DNA of 45,489 bases from JBOGWP01 sp050693875 (GCA_050693875.1 JBOGWP010000091.1:1-45489), one strand, 5' to 3'; positions 17,883 to 26,850 are shown, counted from the stretch's first letter. Made by a program: numbers and translations. The notes: a model not told the origin generated them from the sequence alone.

Positions 17883-18662
17883 ATGCGGCTTGCGACATCT
17901 GGGAAGGGGGGCGTCGGCAAGACGACGATTACCGGGACGCTCGCGAGGCTCTTTGCTCGAAGGGGGTACGAGGTCGTGGCCATCGACGGCGACCTCAACC
18001 CGAACCTCGGAGTCACCCTGGGGCTGCGCCCCGAAGACGCCATCTCCCTCAACACGCTGCCGCGAGGGTTGGTCCAGGCGGTGACCCTCGACACGGGTCT
18101 GAGGAAGCTCGTGCTCACCGACTCCTTCGACGAGATCCTCGGACGGTTCGGCGTCGACACCCCGGACGGCGTACGGCTGCTGCTGATGGGCCGGCCCGAC
18201 CATGCAGGCTCCGGCTGAATGTGCGCTGAGCACTCCACCGTGCGTGGAATCCTCGAGAACCTCCCGGAGGGAGAGAAGCAGGTCACGATCCTCGACATGG
18301 GGGCGACCCCCGAGCCCTTTTCCCGAGGCACCCTGAAGCCGATCGACGTCATGCTGCTCATCGCCGAGCCGTACTACAAGTCGCTCGAAGCGGTGGTCCG
18401 GATGAACGACCTCGCCCGCCAGCTGGGTATCGCCAACGTCAAGGTGGTGGCGAACAAGGTCCGCACCGACGAGCAGCGGGAGGCCATCGAGGAGATCTGC
18501 GAGAAGAACGGCCTCGACCTCTTCAAGATGCTCCCCTACGACGAGCTCTTCGCCAACGCGGACCTCAAGGGGGTCGCACCGCTCGATGTGAACGGCGCGT
18601 CCGCCCCTGGGATCCACGAGCTCGAGGATCTCGTCGGCAGGATCGAGGCGCTCGTCCGGTAG
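17883..18662 (+). CDS. CooC-type nickel-insertion ATPase with in-frame TGA (predicted selenocysteine 112)
   Basis: Read through one TGA at 18216-18218, this is a 259-residue CooC/MinD-type ATPase. It has a deviant Walker A (GKGGVGKTT, residues 7-15, with signature Lys), a switch strand VVAIDGDLNPNLG, VTILDMGA, and the family's VVANKV and IAEPYYKSLEA. CooC proteins drive nickel insertion into CO dehydrogenase, and a dimer-interface Cys-x-Cys binds the metal; in Carboxydothermus CooC1 these are Cys112 and Cys114. Here codon 112 is TGA and codon 114 is TGC, giving HAGSG-U-M-C-AEH. The frame is unchanged before and after. The ATG at 17883 follows GGAGGGGAGG. It heads the hyp operon, 48 bp before hypF. 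A simple gene caller would split it into 17883-18218 and 18219-18662. Confidence 0.85.
18228..18254 (+). promoter_or_regulatory. SECIS-like hairpin after the TGA
   Basis: In RNA terms, UCCAC (18234-18238) pairs with GUGGA (18244-18248) around loop CGUGC. An outer GAG/CUC stem (18228-18230 with 18252-18254) is separated by a 3x3 internal loop. The apical loop begins 21 nt after the UGA and has G in its second position, as expected of bacterial SECIS elements bound by SelB. Confidence 0.55.
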
Positions 18663-18710
18663 CCCCGCCACCGCCGGTGGCCGACGGCCGCCGGCGGCAG
18701 GATCAACACC

Positions 18711-21095
18711 ATGAAGGCCCCCACGGGAAAGGTCCCGGGAAGGATCTCTCGGCGGCGGTCGCGCGTCGTCGTGGCGGGCATCGTCCAAGGCGTCGGGTTC
18801 CGTCCGTTCGTCTACAGGCTCGCCGTCGACCTGAGGCTGGACGGCTTCGTCCGTAACGACCCGGGCGGCGTCACCATCGAGATCGAGGGAGCGCCCGAGG
18901 CCGTTGAGCGCTTCCTCGACGAGCTCGCCGCCCACCCCCCGCCGCTCGCCCGGATCGAGTCGCTCCTCCACGAGGACGTCGCGCACGTTGGGGAGGCGGG
19001 CTTCGCCATCGTGCACAGCGAGGCCGGTGGACGGAGGGTGGCCCTGGTCTCGCCCGACGTGGCCACCTGCCCCGAATGCCGGGCCGAGATCCGCGACCCT
19101 GCCGCCCGCCGCCATGGCTATGCGTTCACGAACTGCACGAACTGTGGCCCGCGCTTTACGATCACGCTCGACATCCCGTACGACCGGCCGAACACGACCA
19201 TGGCGCCCTTTGCCATGTGCGAGGATTGCCTCGGCGAGTACACCGACCCACTGGACCGCCGGTTCCATGCGCAGCCCATCGCATGCCCGGTGTGCGGGCC
19301 GTCCCTCCGGCTCCTGCGCCCGGACGGCAGCGTCGTCGACGGCGACCCGATCGAGGAGTGCAACCGGCTGCTCCGCGCGGGCGAGATCCTCGCCATCAAG
19401 GGACTCGGTGGCTATCATCTGGCGTGCGACGCCACGAACGAGGACGCGACCTCGGCCCTCCGCTCACGCAAGGTGCGGGAGGACAAGCCGTTTGCCTTGA
19501 TGGCGCCCGATCTCGCGGCGATCGAGGCGATCTGCCGGGTCACGGACGACGAGGCCGAGCTGCTCACCGGCCACCGGCGCCCGATCGTGCTGCTCGAGCG
19601 GCGGCCGGAGGCCGCCGGGCTGGTCGCCGGATCGGTGGCCCCGGCCAACCGCTTCCTCGGGTTCATGCTTCCCTACACGCCCCTGCACCATCTCCTGCTC
19701 GCCGAGCTGGCCACGCGAACGGCAGGCTCGGGGTCCCCGCCGGTGCTCGTGATGACGAGCGGCAACCTCTCCGACGAGCCGATCGCCTATAGGGACGGCG
19801 ACGCGCTCGAGCGCCTGGCCGACATCGCCGACGCCTTTCTCGTCCACGACCGCGAGATCCACATCCGCTGCGACGACTCGGTCACGCGGTCCTTCCGCGG
19901 AGGCGAGTACCTCCTGCGGCGGTCGAGGGGGTACGCACCCGAGCCGCTGCCGGTGGCAACCGGCTTTCCCGAACCCGTGCTGGCGGTGGGCGCCGAGCTC
20001 AAGCACACCTTTTGCCTCGGCACCGACCGCCGAGCCTTCGTCTCGCATCACATCGGCGACCTCGAGAACTGGGAGACGATGCGCTCCTTCCTCGAGGGGG
20101 TGGAGCACTTCAGCCGGATCTTCGAGGTCCGCCCGAGGGTGATCGCCCACGACCTGCACCCCGAGTACCTGTCCACCAAGTGGGCGCTTGCCCAGGCGGC
20201 CGGCGAGGAACCGCCCCTGCCGGACCTGGACCTGGCCGGAGCCCAGCTGATCGGCGTCCAGCACCACCACGCCCACATCGCGTCCTGCCTGATCGACAAC
20301 GGCCTCGAGGGCCCCGTGATCGGGCTGGCGCTCGACGGGACCGGCTGGGGCAGCGACAGCACGATCTGGGGATGCGAGGTGCTCGTGTGCGACCTCGCCG
20401 GGTTCGAGCGTGTGGGGCATCTGCGGTATGTCCCACTGGCCGGCGGGGCATCCGCGATCAAGGAGCCTTGGCGGATGGCGGCGGTCTACCTCGCCGAGGC
20501 GTTCGGCGACGATGCCGCCTCGCTCGACCTTCCGTTCGTACGGCGGAATGCCGCCCGTTGGGGGCCCGTCTTGGCCATGGCCCGTCGCGGGATCAACGCG
20601 ATCCCGGCCTCGTCGGCGGGGCGCTTGTTCGACGCCGCCGCCGCCCTGGCGGGCGTCCGCGAGCGCGTGAACTACGAAGGGCAGGGAGCGATCGAGTGGG
20701 AGCAGGCCGCCGACCCCGCCGATGTGTCCGCGCTCCCCTGCCCGGTCGTCCAGGCTGCCGATGGCTTCGTCCTCGACGGCGTGGAGCTCATCCGGGCGAC
20801 GGCGGAAGAGTTGGGCAGGGGCACCCCACTCCCCCGCGTGTCGGCCGCCTTCCACAGTGGGTTTGCCCGGGCGCTGGTCGAGGTCTGCGGGCTCGCCGGC
20901 GAGCGCGCCGGCCTGCACGAGGTGGCTCTCTCGGGGGGCACCTTCCAGAATCTGCTGCTGCTCGAACGGGTCACGGCGGGGCTCGAGGAGGCCGGCCTTC
21001 GCGTGCACCGTCAGCGCCGGGTGCCGGCCAACGATGGAGGAATCTCCCTCGGGCAAGCGGCGGTCGCGGCCGCCCGGCTCGGGGCACTTTCCTGA
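18711..21095 (+). CDS. hypF: Carbamoyltransferase HypF
   Basis: A 794-residue protein with the full HypF layout. The acylphosphatase domain includes VQGVGFRPFVYRLA (residues 25-38). Two zinc fingers follow (CPEC...NCTNCGPRF, CEDC...CPVCGP). Then comes a YrdC-like domain (LAIKGLGGYHLACDATN) that makes carbamoyl-adenylate. The Kae1-like domain contains QHHHAHIAS and ALDGTGWGSD. HypF uses carbamoyl phosphate and ATP to load carbamoyl onto the C-terminal Cys of HypE, the first step towards the CN ligands of the [NiFe]-hydrogenase iron. All motifs are intact. It is the second gene of the operon; the start is ATG at 18711. Confidence 0.97.
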   Translation: MKAPTGKVPGRISRRRSRVVVAGIVQGVGFRPFVYRLAVDLRLDGFVRNDPGGVTIEIEGAPEAVERFLDELAAHPPPLARIESLLHEDVAHVGEAGFAIVHSEAGGRRVALVSPDVATCPECRAEIRDPAARRHGYAFTNCTNCGPRFTITLDIPYDRPNTTMAPFAMCEDCLGEYTDPLDRRFHAQPIACPVCGPSLRLLRPDGSVVDGDPIEECNRLLRAGEILAIKGLGGYHLACDATNEDATSALRSRKVREDKPFALMAPDLAAIEAICRVTDDEAELLTGHRRPIVLLERRPEAAGLVAGSVAPANRFLGFMLPYTPLHHLLLAELATRTAGSGSPPVLVMTSGNLSDEPIAYRDGDALERLADIADAFLVHDREIHIRCDDSVTRSFRGGEYLLRRSRGYAPEPLPVATGFPEPVLAVGAELKHTFCLGTDRRAFVSHHIGDLENWETMRSFLEGVEHFSRIFEVRPRVIAHDLHPEYLSTKWALAQAAGEEPPLPDLDLAGAQLIGVQHHHAHIASCLIDNGLEGPVIGLALDGTGWGSDSTIWGCEVLVCDLAGFERVGHLRYVPLAGGASAIKEPWRMAAVYLAEAFGDDAASLDLPFVRRNAARWGPVLAMARRGINAIPASSAGRLFDAAAALAGVRERVNYEGQGAIEWEQAADPADVSALPCPVVQAADGFVLDGVELIRATAEELGRGTPLPRVSAAFHSGFARALVEVCGLAGERAGLHEVALSGGTFQNLLLLERVTAGLEEAGLRVHRQRRVPANDGGISLGQAAVAAARLGALS

Positions 21096-21215
21096 GTGAA
21101 AATGGCCTCTGACCAGGCGAATCAGGAGATCCGACGGGACCCGGGACTAGATGTGCACAAGAAACTATGTGCGCGATACTCATAGGTCGTCGCCCGACGA
21201 AGGGGAAGGGTCGCC

Positions 21216-21494
21216 ATGTGCCTAGGAATTCCCGGCCAAGTCATCGAAATCATCGAGGATCAGCCATATCTCGCCCGCGTCGACGTCTCCGGCGTGAAGC
21301 GGGTCGTGAACATTCAGGTTGCTGAGAAGGAAGGGACCCCGGTCAACCCCGGAGACTGGGTGTTGATCCACGTCGGCTTCGCCCTCTCGGTGATCGACGA
21401 GGAGGAGGCCAAGGCCACCATCCAGTTCCTGGAGGAGCTGGGCAAGGCATACACCGACGAGCTCGAGCTGCTTGCGGAGTCTTCGATCGAATGA
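21216..21494 (+). CDS. hypC: Hydrogenase maturation chaperone HypC
   Basis: A 92-residue protein starting MCLGIPGQVIEI, the classic HypC N terminus with the functional Cys2. VDVSGVKRVVNI and PGDWVLIHVGFALSVIDEEEA complete the OB-like fold. HypC binds HypD, carries the Fe(CN)2CO unit and delivers it to the hydrogenase large subunit. The ATG is preceded by GAAGGGGAAGGG. A 120-bp gap after hypF contains GATACT (about 21175), a possible -10 box, so an internal promoter is conceivable. The final 4 bp overlap the next gene. Confidence 0.96.
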   Translation: MCLGIPGQVIEIIEDQPYLARVDVSGVKRVVNIQVAEKEGTPVNPGDWVLIHVGFALSVIDEEEAKATIQFLEELGKAYTDELELLAESSIE

Positions 21495-21790
21495 AGGACC
21501 TTCCGCTCCTCACCTCGTCGCCGCACCAGCACGACCACCCACTCGCCCCAAAGATCAACCTTGAGGAGTACGAGGCGGTTGCGTGCTCGATCGACCAGGA
21601 CGGCTGCCTGACCTGCGGCGATGTCGCGGTACCCGTGACCGTCACGCTTGGGGGCGACCATGACGTCCTGGCGATCGACCGGCACGGCAACGAGGGGCGC
21701 GTGGCAGTCGAGCTCGTCGGGGCGGTCACTCCCGGAGACCGGCTGCTCGTCCATGCAGGGATCGCTATCGAGAGGCTCGAGAACAGCTAA
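21491..21790 (+). CDS. Second HypC-family protein (HupF-like, CxxC type)
   Basis: A 99-residue protein overlapping hypC by 4 bp (ATGA). After a His-rich leader (SSPHQHDHPLAPK) it reads CLTCGDVAVPVTVTL, then GRVAVELVG, then PGDRLLVHAGIAIERL. This is the core of the longer HypC/HupF relatives in actinobacteria, in which the N-terminal MC is replaced by an internal Cys-x-x-Cys. It probably acts with HypC or HypD in assembling or transferring the iron unit, or protects it; the exact role is not established. The HQHDH cluster might bind nickel. Confidence 0.8.
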   Translation: MKDLPLLTSSPHQHDHPLAPKINLEEYEAVACSIDQDGCLTCGDVAVPVTVTLGGDHDVLAIDRHGNEGRVAVELVGAVTPGDRLLVHAGIAIERLENS

Positions 21791-21802
21791 GGGGGCGCAC
21801 GG

Positions 21803-22927
21803 ATGAAGTTCGTCGACGAGTTCCGCGACGCCGAGCTCGCACAGCATCTCTCCACGAAGATCGCCGAGCTCACCAAGATAGGCCGGCACTACAAGATCAT
21901 GGAGGTGTGCGGGGGGCACACCCACACGATCTACAAGCACGGCATCGAGGACTGGCTCCCCGACAGCGTCGAGCTGGTGCACGGCCCCGGATGCCCCGTC
22001 TGCGTGATCCCGATGGGTCGCGTCGACGACGGCATCGCGGTCGCCGAGGAGAACAAGGAAGTGATCTTCACCTGCTTCGGCGACATGATGCGCGTGCCGG
22101 GTAGCCACGGCTCCCTGCTCGACGCCAAGGCTCGCGGGGCCGACGTTCGCTTCGTCTACTCGCCGCTCGATGCCCTGAAGATCGCTCGCAACAACCCCGA
22201 CCGGCAGGTCGTCTTCTTCGCCATCGGGTTCGAGACCACCGCCCCCTCGACGGCCATCACGTTGATGCGGGCGAAGCTGGAGAACATGAAGAACTTCTCG
22301 GTCTTCTGCAACCACGTCACGATCGTCCCGCCGGTGAAGGCGATCCTCGAGTCGCCCGACCTGCGGCTCGACGGCTTCCTCGGCCCCGGCCACGTCTCGA
22401 CGGTCATCGGCTGCCGCCCCTACGAGTTCGTCTCCAAGGACTACGGGAAGCCGGTCGTCACGGCGGGCTTCGAGCCGCTCGACATCCTCCAGTCGATCTA
22501 CATGGTCATGGTGCAGCTCGACGAGGGTCGGTGCGAGGTCGAGAACCAGTACGCCCGGGTCGTCCCCTACGACGGCAACCTCCGAGCGCTCGAGGTGATG
22601 GCGGAGACCTTCGAGCTCCGCCCCTACTTCGAGTGGCGAGGCCTCGGGTTCATCTCCCAGAGCGCCCTCAAGCTGTCGTCCGCCTACAGCGACTTCGATG
22701 CCGAGCTTCGCTTCGAGGTGCCCGGCATCCGCGTCGCCGACCCGAAGGCCTGCCAGTGCGGCGAGGTGCTCAAGGGCGTCATCAAGCCCTGGGAGTGCAA
22801 GGTCTTCGGCACGGCATGCACGCCCGAGACTCCGATCGGCACCTGCATGGTTTCACCCGAGGGTGCCTGCGCGGCTTACTACAACTACGGCCGGTTCGCC
22901 CGCGAGCGGGTGAAGCTCGAGGTCTAG
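21803..22927 (+). CDS. hypD: Hydrogenase maturation protein HypD
   Basis: A 374-residue protein with all HypD motifs: MEVCGGHTHTIYKHGI (residues ~33-48), GPGCPVCVIP (~61-70), CFGDMMRVPGS, FFAIGFETTAPSTA, GFLGPGHVS, and the C-terminal [4Fe-4S] region with CQCGEVLKG, KPWECKVFG, GTACTPETPIGTC and GACAAYY. HypD is the iron-sulfur scaffold on which Fe(CN)2CO is built with HypC and HypE. The ATG at 21803 lies 12 bp after the previous stop and has a GGGGG ribosome-binding site. Confidence 0.97.
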   Translation: MKFVDEFRDAELAQHLSTKIAELTKIGRHYKIMEVCGGHTHTIYKHGIEDWLPDSVELVHGPGCPVCVIPMGRVDDGIAVAEENKEVIFTCFGDMMRVPGSHGSLLDAKARGADVRFVYSPLDALKIARNNPDRQVVFFAIGFETTAPSTAITLMRAKLENMKNFSVFCNHVTIVPPVKAILESPDLRLDGFLGPGHVSTVIGCRPYEFVSKDYGKPVVTAGFEPLDILQSIYMVMVQLDEGRCEVENQYARVVPYDGNLRALEVMAETFELRPYFEWRGLGFISQSALKLSSAYSDFDAELRFEVPGIRVADPKACQCGEVLKGVIKPWECKVFGTACTPETPIGTCMVSPEGACAAYYNYGRFARERVKLEV

Positions 22928-22956
22928 GCCGGGACAAACCGAGCAGGAGTCTCTCC

Positions 22957-24126
22957 GTGGCAGCCCTCCCCGAGGACCAGGCCGGGCGGCAGGTCGCGCA
23001 TCCGCTCGACCGGCAGGAGCACGAGGCGCACGGCGCCGATCCGCACGGCGGGAGGTCGGTCGAGGAGCAGGTCCTCGAACGGATCGAGCGCGACCGCAAG
23101 CGTCGTCCGAAGTTCATGGACGAGCAGATCACGATGGCACACGGCGCCGGCGGCAAGGCCTCTCGCCAGCTCGTGGAGGGGATCTTCGTCCCGAGGTTCC
23201 ACAACGCCTTGCTCGCCCGCCTGGCCGACGCCGCCATCATCCAGCTCGACGGGATCCGCCTTGCCTTCACCACGGACTCGTTCGTGGTGAGGCCCATCGC
23301 GTTCCCGGGGGGGACGATCGGCGAGCTCGCTGTAAACGGCACGGTCAACGACCTTTCGGTCTCGGGGGCGAAACCCCTGGCGATGTCCTCCGCCTTCATC
23401 CTGGAGGAGGGCCTGCCCGGCGAGGTGGTCAAGCGTGAGGCCAACGCGATGGCGGCCGCCTCCGAGCGAGCCGGCATCGACATCGTTGCGGGCGACACCA
23501 AGGTGGTCGAGCGCGGGAAGTGCGACCAGATGTACGTGAACACCACGGGGATCGGCGTGGTCGTGACGTCCCAGCCGCTCGACACCTCGCTGTGCCGTCC
23601 CGGCGACAAGGTCATCGCCTCGGGCTACATCGGAGACCATGGGGTGGCGATCATGCTGGCCCGCGGCGAGCTCGAGCTGGACGCGGAGATCGAGAGCGAC
23701 ACTGCGCCTGTATGGCCGATCGCCGAGATGCTCATCCGGGTGGCCGGCGAGGGTCTCCGGTGCATGCGCGACCCGACCCGGGGCGGGGTGGCGACGGTCC
23801 TGAACGAGATCGCCCTCGAGGCTGATGTGGGCGTCGTGATCGCCGAGGAGCGAGTGCCGGTTCGCCCCGAGGTCCACGGAGCGTCGGAGATCCTCGGTAT
23901 CGATCCGCTCTACGTCGCCAACGAAGGGAAGCTCCTGGCCGTTGTCGCCCCCGACGTCGCCGAGGCCGCGCTCCAGGCGATCCGGGAGCTGCCCGGATGC
24001 GAGCCCGCGGCAATCATCGGAGAGGTGCGGGCCGAGCCGCCCGGCCGCGTCCTGGGCAAGACCGGGTTCGGGGGCCACCGGATGATCGACCTGCTGGTCG
24101 GCGACCCCCTACCCCGTATCTGCTAG
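22957..24126 (+). CDS. hypE: Hydrogenase maturation protein HypE
   Basis: A 389-residue PurM-like ATPase. It contains AHGAGGKASRQLVEGIF, TTDSFVVRPIAFPGG, VNGTVNDLSVSGAKP, VAGDTKVVERG and the conserved C-terminal tail ending PRIC, whose terminal Cys accepts carbamoyl from HypF and is dehydrated to thiocyanate. The GTG at 22957 is chosen because AGGAG lies 7 bp upstream and the added ~53 residues (ending VLERIERDRKRRPKF) resemble the extended HypE N terminus of some bacteria. An ATG at 23116 would give the shorter classical form but has no ribosome-binding site. It is the last intact hyp gene here; no hypA or hypB follows. Confidence 0.95.
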   Translation: MAALPEDQAGRQVAHPLDRQEHEAHGADPHGGRSVEEQVLERIERDRKRRPKFMDEQITMAHGAGGKASRQLVEGIFVPRFHNALLARLADAAIIQLDGIRLAFTTDSFVVRPIAFPGGTIGELAVNGTVNDLSVSGAKPLAMSSAFILEEGLPGEVVKREANAMAAASERAGIDIVAGDTKVVERGKCDQMYVNTTGIGVVVTSQPLDTSLCRPGDKVIASGYIGDHGVAIMLARGELELDAEIESDTAPVWPIAEMLIRVAGEGLRCMRDPTRGGVATVLNEIALEADVGVVIAEERVPVRPEVHGASEILGIDPLYVANEGKLLAVVAPDVAEAALQAIRELPGCEPAAIIGEVRAEPPGRVLGKTGFGGHRMIDLLVGDPLPRIC

Positions 24127-24204
24127 CTGCCGCCCCCCGGCCCCCCTACTCCTGTTCCGACCGGGTCCGGTCCTTACGGACCGTTCCTCGCCGCCGGGGG
24201 AGTG

Positions 24205-25056
24205 CAGCAGCCTGATCTCCTCGCTCTCGCTCGGAGGGCTGCGGCATAAGTTCGGGCTGGACCGGCCGCTGCTCAGCCAGTTCGCGACCTATGCGGGCAA
24301 CGTGCTGCGGGGCGACCTTGGGAGATCGTTCATCCACGGCCGGCCCGTGGCGGAGGTCATCCTCGAGCGTCTCCCCGCCACGCTCCTGCTGATGGTGAGC
24401 GCGCTCGTGGTCTCGACCATCGCGGGCGTGATCCTGGGCGCCCTCGCCGCGCGGCGTCCCTTCGGGCGGTTCGACCTGGCGATGGGTGGGGGTCACCTCC
24501 CTGGTCGGCTACGCCACGCCATCGTTCTGGCTGGCCCAGATCGCTGTGCACGGCCTGGCGTTCTATGCGGGTCTGTTCTCGCTCCAGGGAATGACCGACG
24601 CACGGCATGTGACCACCGGCCTGGCGCGCGTGCTCGACGTCGCCCACCACCTCGTCCTGCCGGCGTTGGTGATCGCCTCGCAGGAGCTTGCGTTTGACCT
24701 CCCGCCTGACGCGCACCGGTCTGCTCGAGGCGCTTGGACGCGATTACGTTCGGACGGCGAGGGCGAAGGGGTTGAGCGACGGCGCCGCCCTCGGGCGTCA
24801 CGCGCTTCCCAACGCGCTGCTGCCCGTGGTGACGATCGTCGGAAGCCGGCTGGGATTTCTCTTCTCCGGGGCGGTGCTGGTCGAGATCGTCTTCGCCTGG
24901 CCCGGGCTGGGCCGCCTGCTCCTGGCGTCGACGCAGACCCGCGACTACCCGATCCTGCTGGGCATCCTGCTGCTGGTCGCCTTTAGCGTCGTCGTCGCCA
25001 GCTTCCTCACCGACCTCCTCTATGCGCGGGTCGACCCGCGCGTCAGGCTGGGCTGA
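24205..25056 (+). pseudogene. Broken ABC permease gene, Nik/Dpp B type
   Basis: Three frames give one DppB/NikB-like permease: FGLDRPLLSQFATYAGNVLR and LRGDLGRSF, then (shift at about 24485) LVGYATPSFWLAQIAV, then (shift at about 24690) LTRTGLLEALGRDYVRTARA followed by KGLSDGAALGRHALPNALLP, the coupling loop of this family, to the stop at 25056. The first transmembrane helix and roughly 60-70 N-terminal residues are missing. Intact relatives form the pore of nickel or peptide importers. Beside hypE a nickel role would fit but is not proven. It is either decayed or affected by assembly indels. Confidence 0.7.
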
Positions 25057-25059
25057 GTG

Positions 25060-26000
25060 ATGCGGCGGATCGAACGCCTCTCCCCTCCCCGGCGCCTCCG
25101 CCTCAAGCGGTTGTTGCGGGTGCCGGGGGCGGTGGTCGGCCTATCGTTGGTGCTGCTGGTGCTGACGACCGCGCTGCTGGCACTAACGATCGTGCCCGGC
25201 GGCGCCCGTTCGAGTCGGTGGGACCCACACTGCAGACGCCCTCACTCGCACACCCGATGGGGACGGACGACCTTGGACGCGACGTGCTCGCCCGTGTGGC
25301 GACGGGGCCCGGACCACGCGGCTGGTGGTGGTCGCGGTGGTCGCGATCTCCTCGATGATCGGCGTCGCCGTCGGTGCCATCTCGGGTTTTCGAGGAGGCC
25401 TCGTCGACGACCTCCTGATGCGTGCGACGGAGGCCGTGCAGACCGTTCCGCGCTTCTTCCTGGCGGTGGTGGTGGTCGCACTCTTCGGTCCCGGCCTCGA
25501 CCGGCTCATCCTGCTCCTCGGGCTCAGCTCATGGCCGATGCTGGCCCGCGTGGTGCGGGCGCAGGTGCTCTCCCTGAAGCAGCAGGAGTACGTCGAGGCC
25601 GCCCGCTTGCTGGGCGCCTCGGACCGCCGGATCCTCCTGCGCGACGTGCTCCCGAACGCCGCCCCCACGGCGGTGGTGGTGATCTCGCTCACCGCCGCCA
25701 CCGTGATCCTGCTCGAGGCGGCCCTAGCTAGGGTTCATCGGCCTCGGCGATCCCCGCGCGATGAGCTGGGGCTATCTGGCCAGCAACGGCCAACGATTCC
25801 TCCGGGCGGCGTGGTGGATGGCGATTTTTCCTGCTGTCACGATCGTGCTTGCCGTCCTGGGGCTCAACCTGCTCGGCGACGCCCTCAACGACTTCCTGAA
25901 CCCGCTCGCGACGCGTGGTGATCCCCGCTCGGTGGCCGAGGAGGCCGAACGCGGAGCCCGCGAGGCCCAGCGCCCCGCAGAGGTCGGCGCGGCGATCTAA
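25060..26000 (+). pseudogene. Broken ABC permease gene, Nik/Dpp C type
   Basis: The partner of the preceding gene, starting 4 bp after it. Frames joined by three shifts (about 25205, 25305 and 25730) give LKRLLRVPGAVVGLSLVLLV, then MGTDDLGRDVLARVATG, then IGVAVGAISGFRGGLVDDLL, EYVEAARLLGASDRRILLRD (coupling loop), then FIGLGDPRAMSWGYLASNG and LNLLGDALNDFLNP. These are the expected DppC/NikC segments in order, at near-normal total length. No ATPase or binding-protein gene follows, so the operon would be incomplete even if the frames were repaired. Confidence 0.7.
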
Positions 26001-26019
26001 GCCCGACTCCTTGGGTGTG

Positions 26020-26784
26020 TCAGCCGATGGGCGCAGACTCGGCGCGCCCGGAGATCCGTCCGGCCAGGGCCCGGATGGCGGTCACTCCCGGCGAATCCGG
26101 GTTGCGGTCGAGCGGCGCCTCGGCATAGAGGTCGGCGGCGGCGATCTCGTCGTCGGCCGGGATGACCAGGTCCGGCTTGGCCCCGCCCAGAACGGTCCGG
26201 ATCAGCGCCAGGTCCTCCTCGTCCCGCACCTTGTTCGCGACGATCACCCGCCGCGAGATGCCGTTCGCCGACGCAATCTCGAGCAGACGGCGGGCCGCCT
26301 CGATCGACTTCATGTACGGCTCCACCACGATGACCGCGACGTCGACCTGCTCGGCGTTGGCTCGCAGCATCGTTCCGACGCCCGCCTCGAAGTCGGCGAT
26401 CACGACGCGGTTCTTCTTCATCTCCAGCTCCCCGAGCAACTGCCCGGGCGAGAGCCCGCATCAGGGGCAGCCGGAGCTGGGATGGTCCACCTTCGAGACC
26501 TGGACCAGGCGGACCCCGTCGGGGGCGTCGGCGCCGAAGCGGTCGATCACCTCCTCGATCGTGGTGGCGTGCTGCGCCGTCTCGGGCTCCTCGTCGAGCG
26601 CCTCGCGGGCGGCGACGAGCTCGAAGGTGGCATCGGGGCCGATCCCGAGCGAGATGCCGAGGTTGGGGTTCGTGTCCGCATCGACGGCCAGCACCTCGTG
26701 GCCCTCCCGAGCGAGCGTCCGCGCGAGCACTCCGGCGATCGTGGTCTTGCCGGAGCCCCCCTTGCCGGCGATGGCGATCTTCAC
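26020..26784 (-). CDS. CooC-type ATPase with in-frame TGA (predicted selenocysteine 108)
   Basis: Read through TGA at 26463-26461, this is a 254-residue paralogue of the ATPase at 17883. It has P-loop GKGGSGKTT, switch strand VLAVDADTNPNLG, VVIADFEAG, VEPYMKSIEAA and VIVANKV. The TGA falls at the CooC metal site: HPSSG-C-P-U-C-GLSPG. This is homologous to the TGA position in the first ATPase. The GTG at 26784 is chosen because AAGGAGG lies just upstream; the protein starts MKIAIAGKGG. It lies 66 bp downstream of the third ATPase gene on the same strand, so they probably share an mRNA. It converges on the broken permease gene. Confidence 0.85.
26426..26456 (-). promoter_or_regulatory. SECIS-like hairpin after the TGA
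   Basis: On the minus strand, GGCUC (26456-26452) pairs with GAGCU (26430-26426) and CCCG (26448-26445) pairs with CGGG (26434-26431), with UCG bulged on the 5' side. The apical loop GGCAGUUGCU starts 17 nt after the UGA and begins with GG, consistent with SelB-type recognition. Confidence 0.5.
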
Positions 26785-26850
26785 GATGTCCCTCCTTGGT
26801 CGCTCTTCCTAGCGTATCGCTTCGCCTCTCCGGCGCCTGTTGCCCGTGGC

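Noticed and set aside
18216..18218. TGA as evidence of an alternative code (TGA = Trp or Gly)
   Set aside because: TGA ends many well-bounded genes in this window (e.g. the drrB-like gene at 13739, pepN's neighbours, phoH), so only a local recoding is plausible.
17883..18662. Two separate small genes (17883-18218 and 18219-18662)
   Set aside because: Both parts are in one frame, directly adjacent, and together make one normal-length CooC-type ATPase; the second part has no ribosome-binding site.
19464..21056. Long minus-strand frame opposite hypF
   Set aside because: No recognisable motif, and hypF on the other strand is complete.
24205..26000. Functional nickel importer
   Set aside because: Both permease frames are broken several times, and no binding protein or ATPase gene accompanies them.
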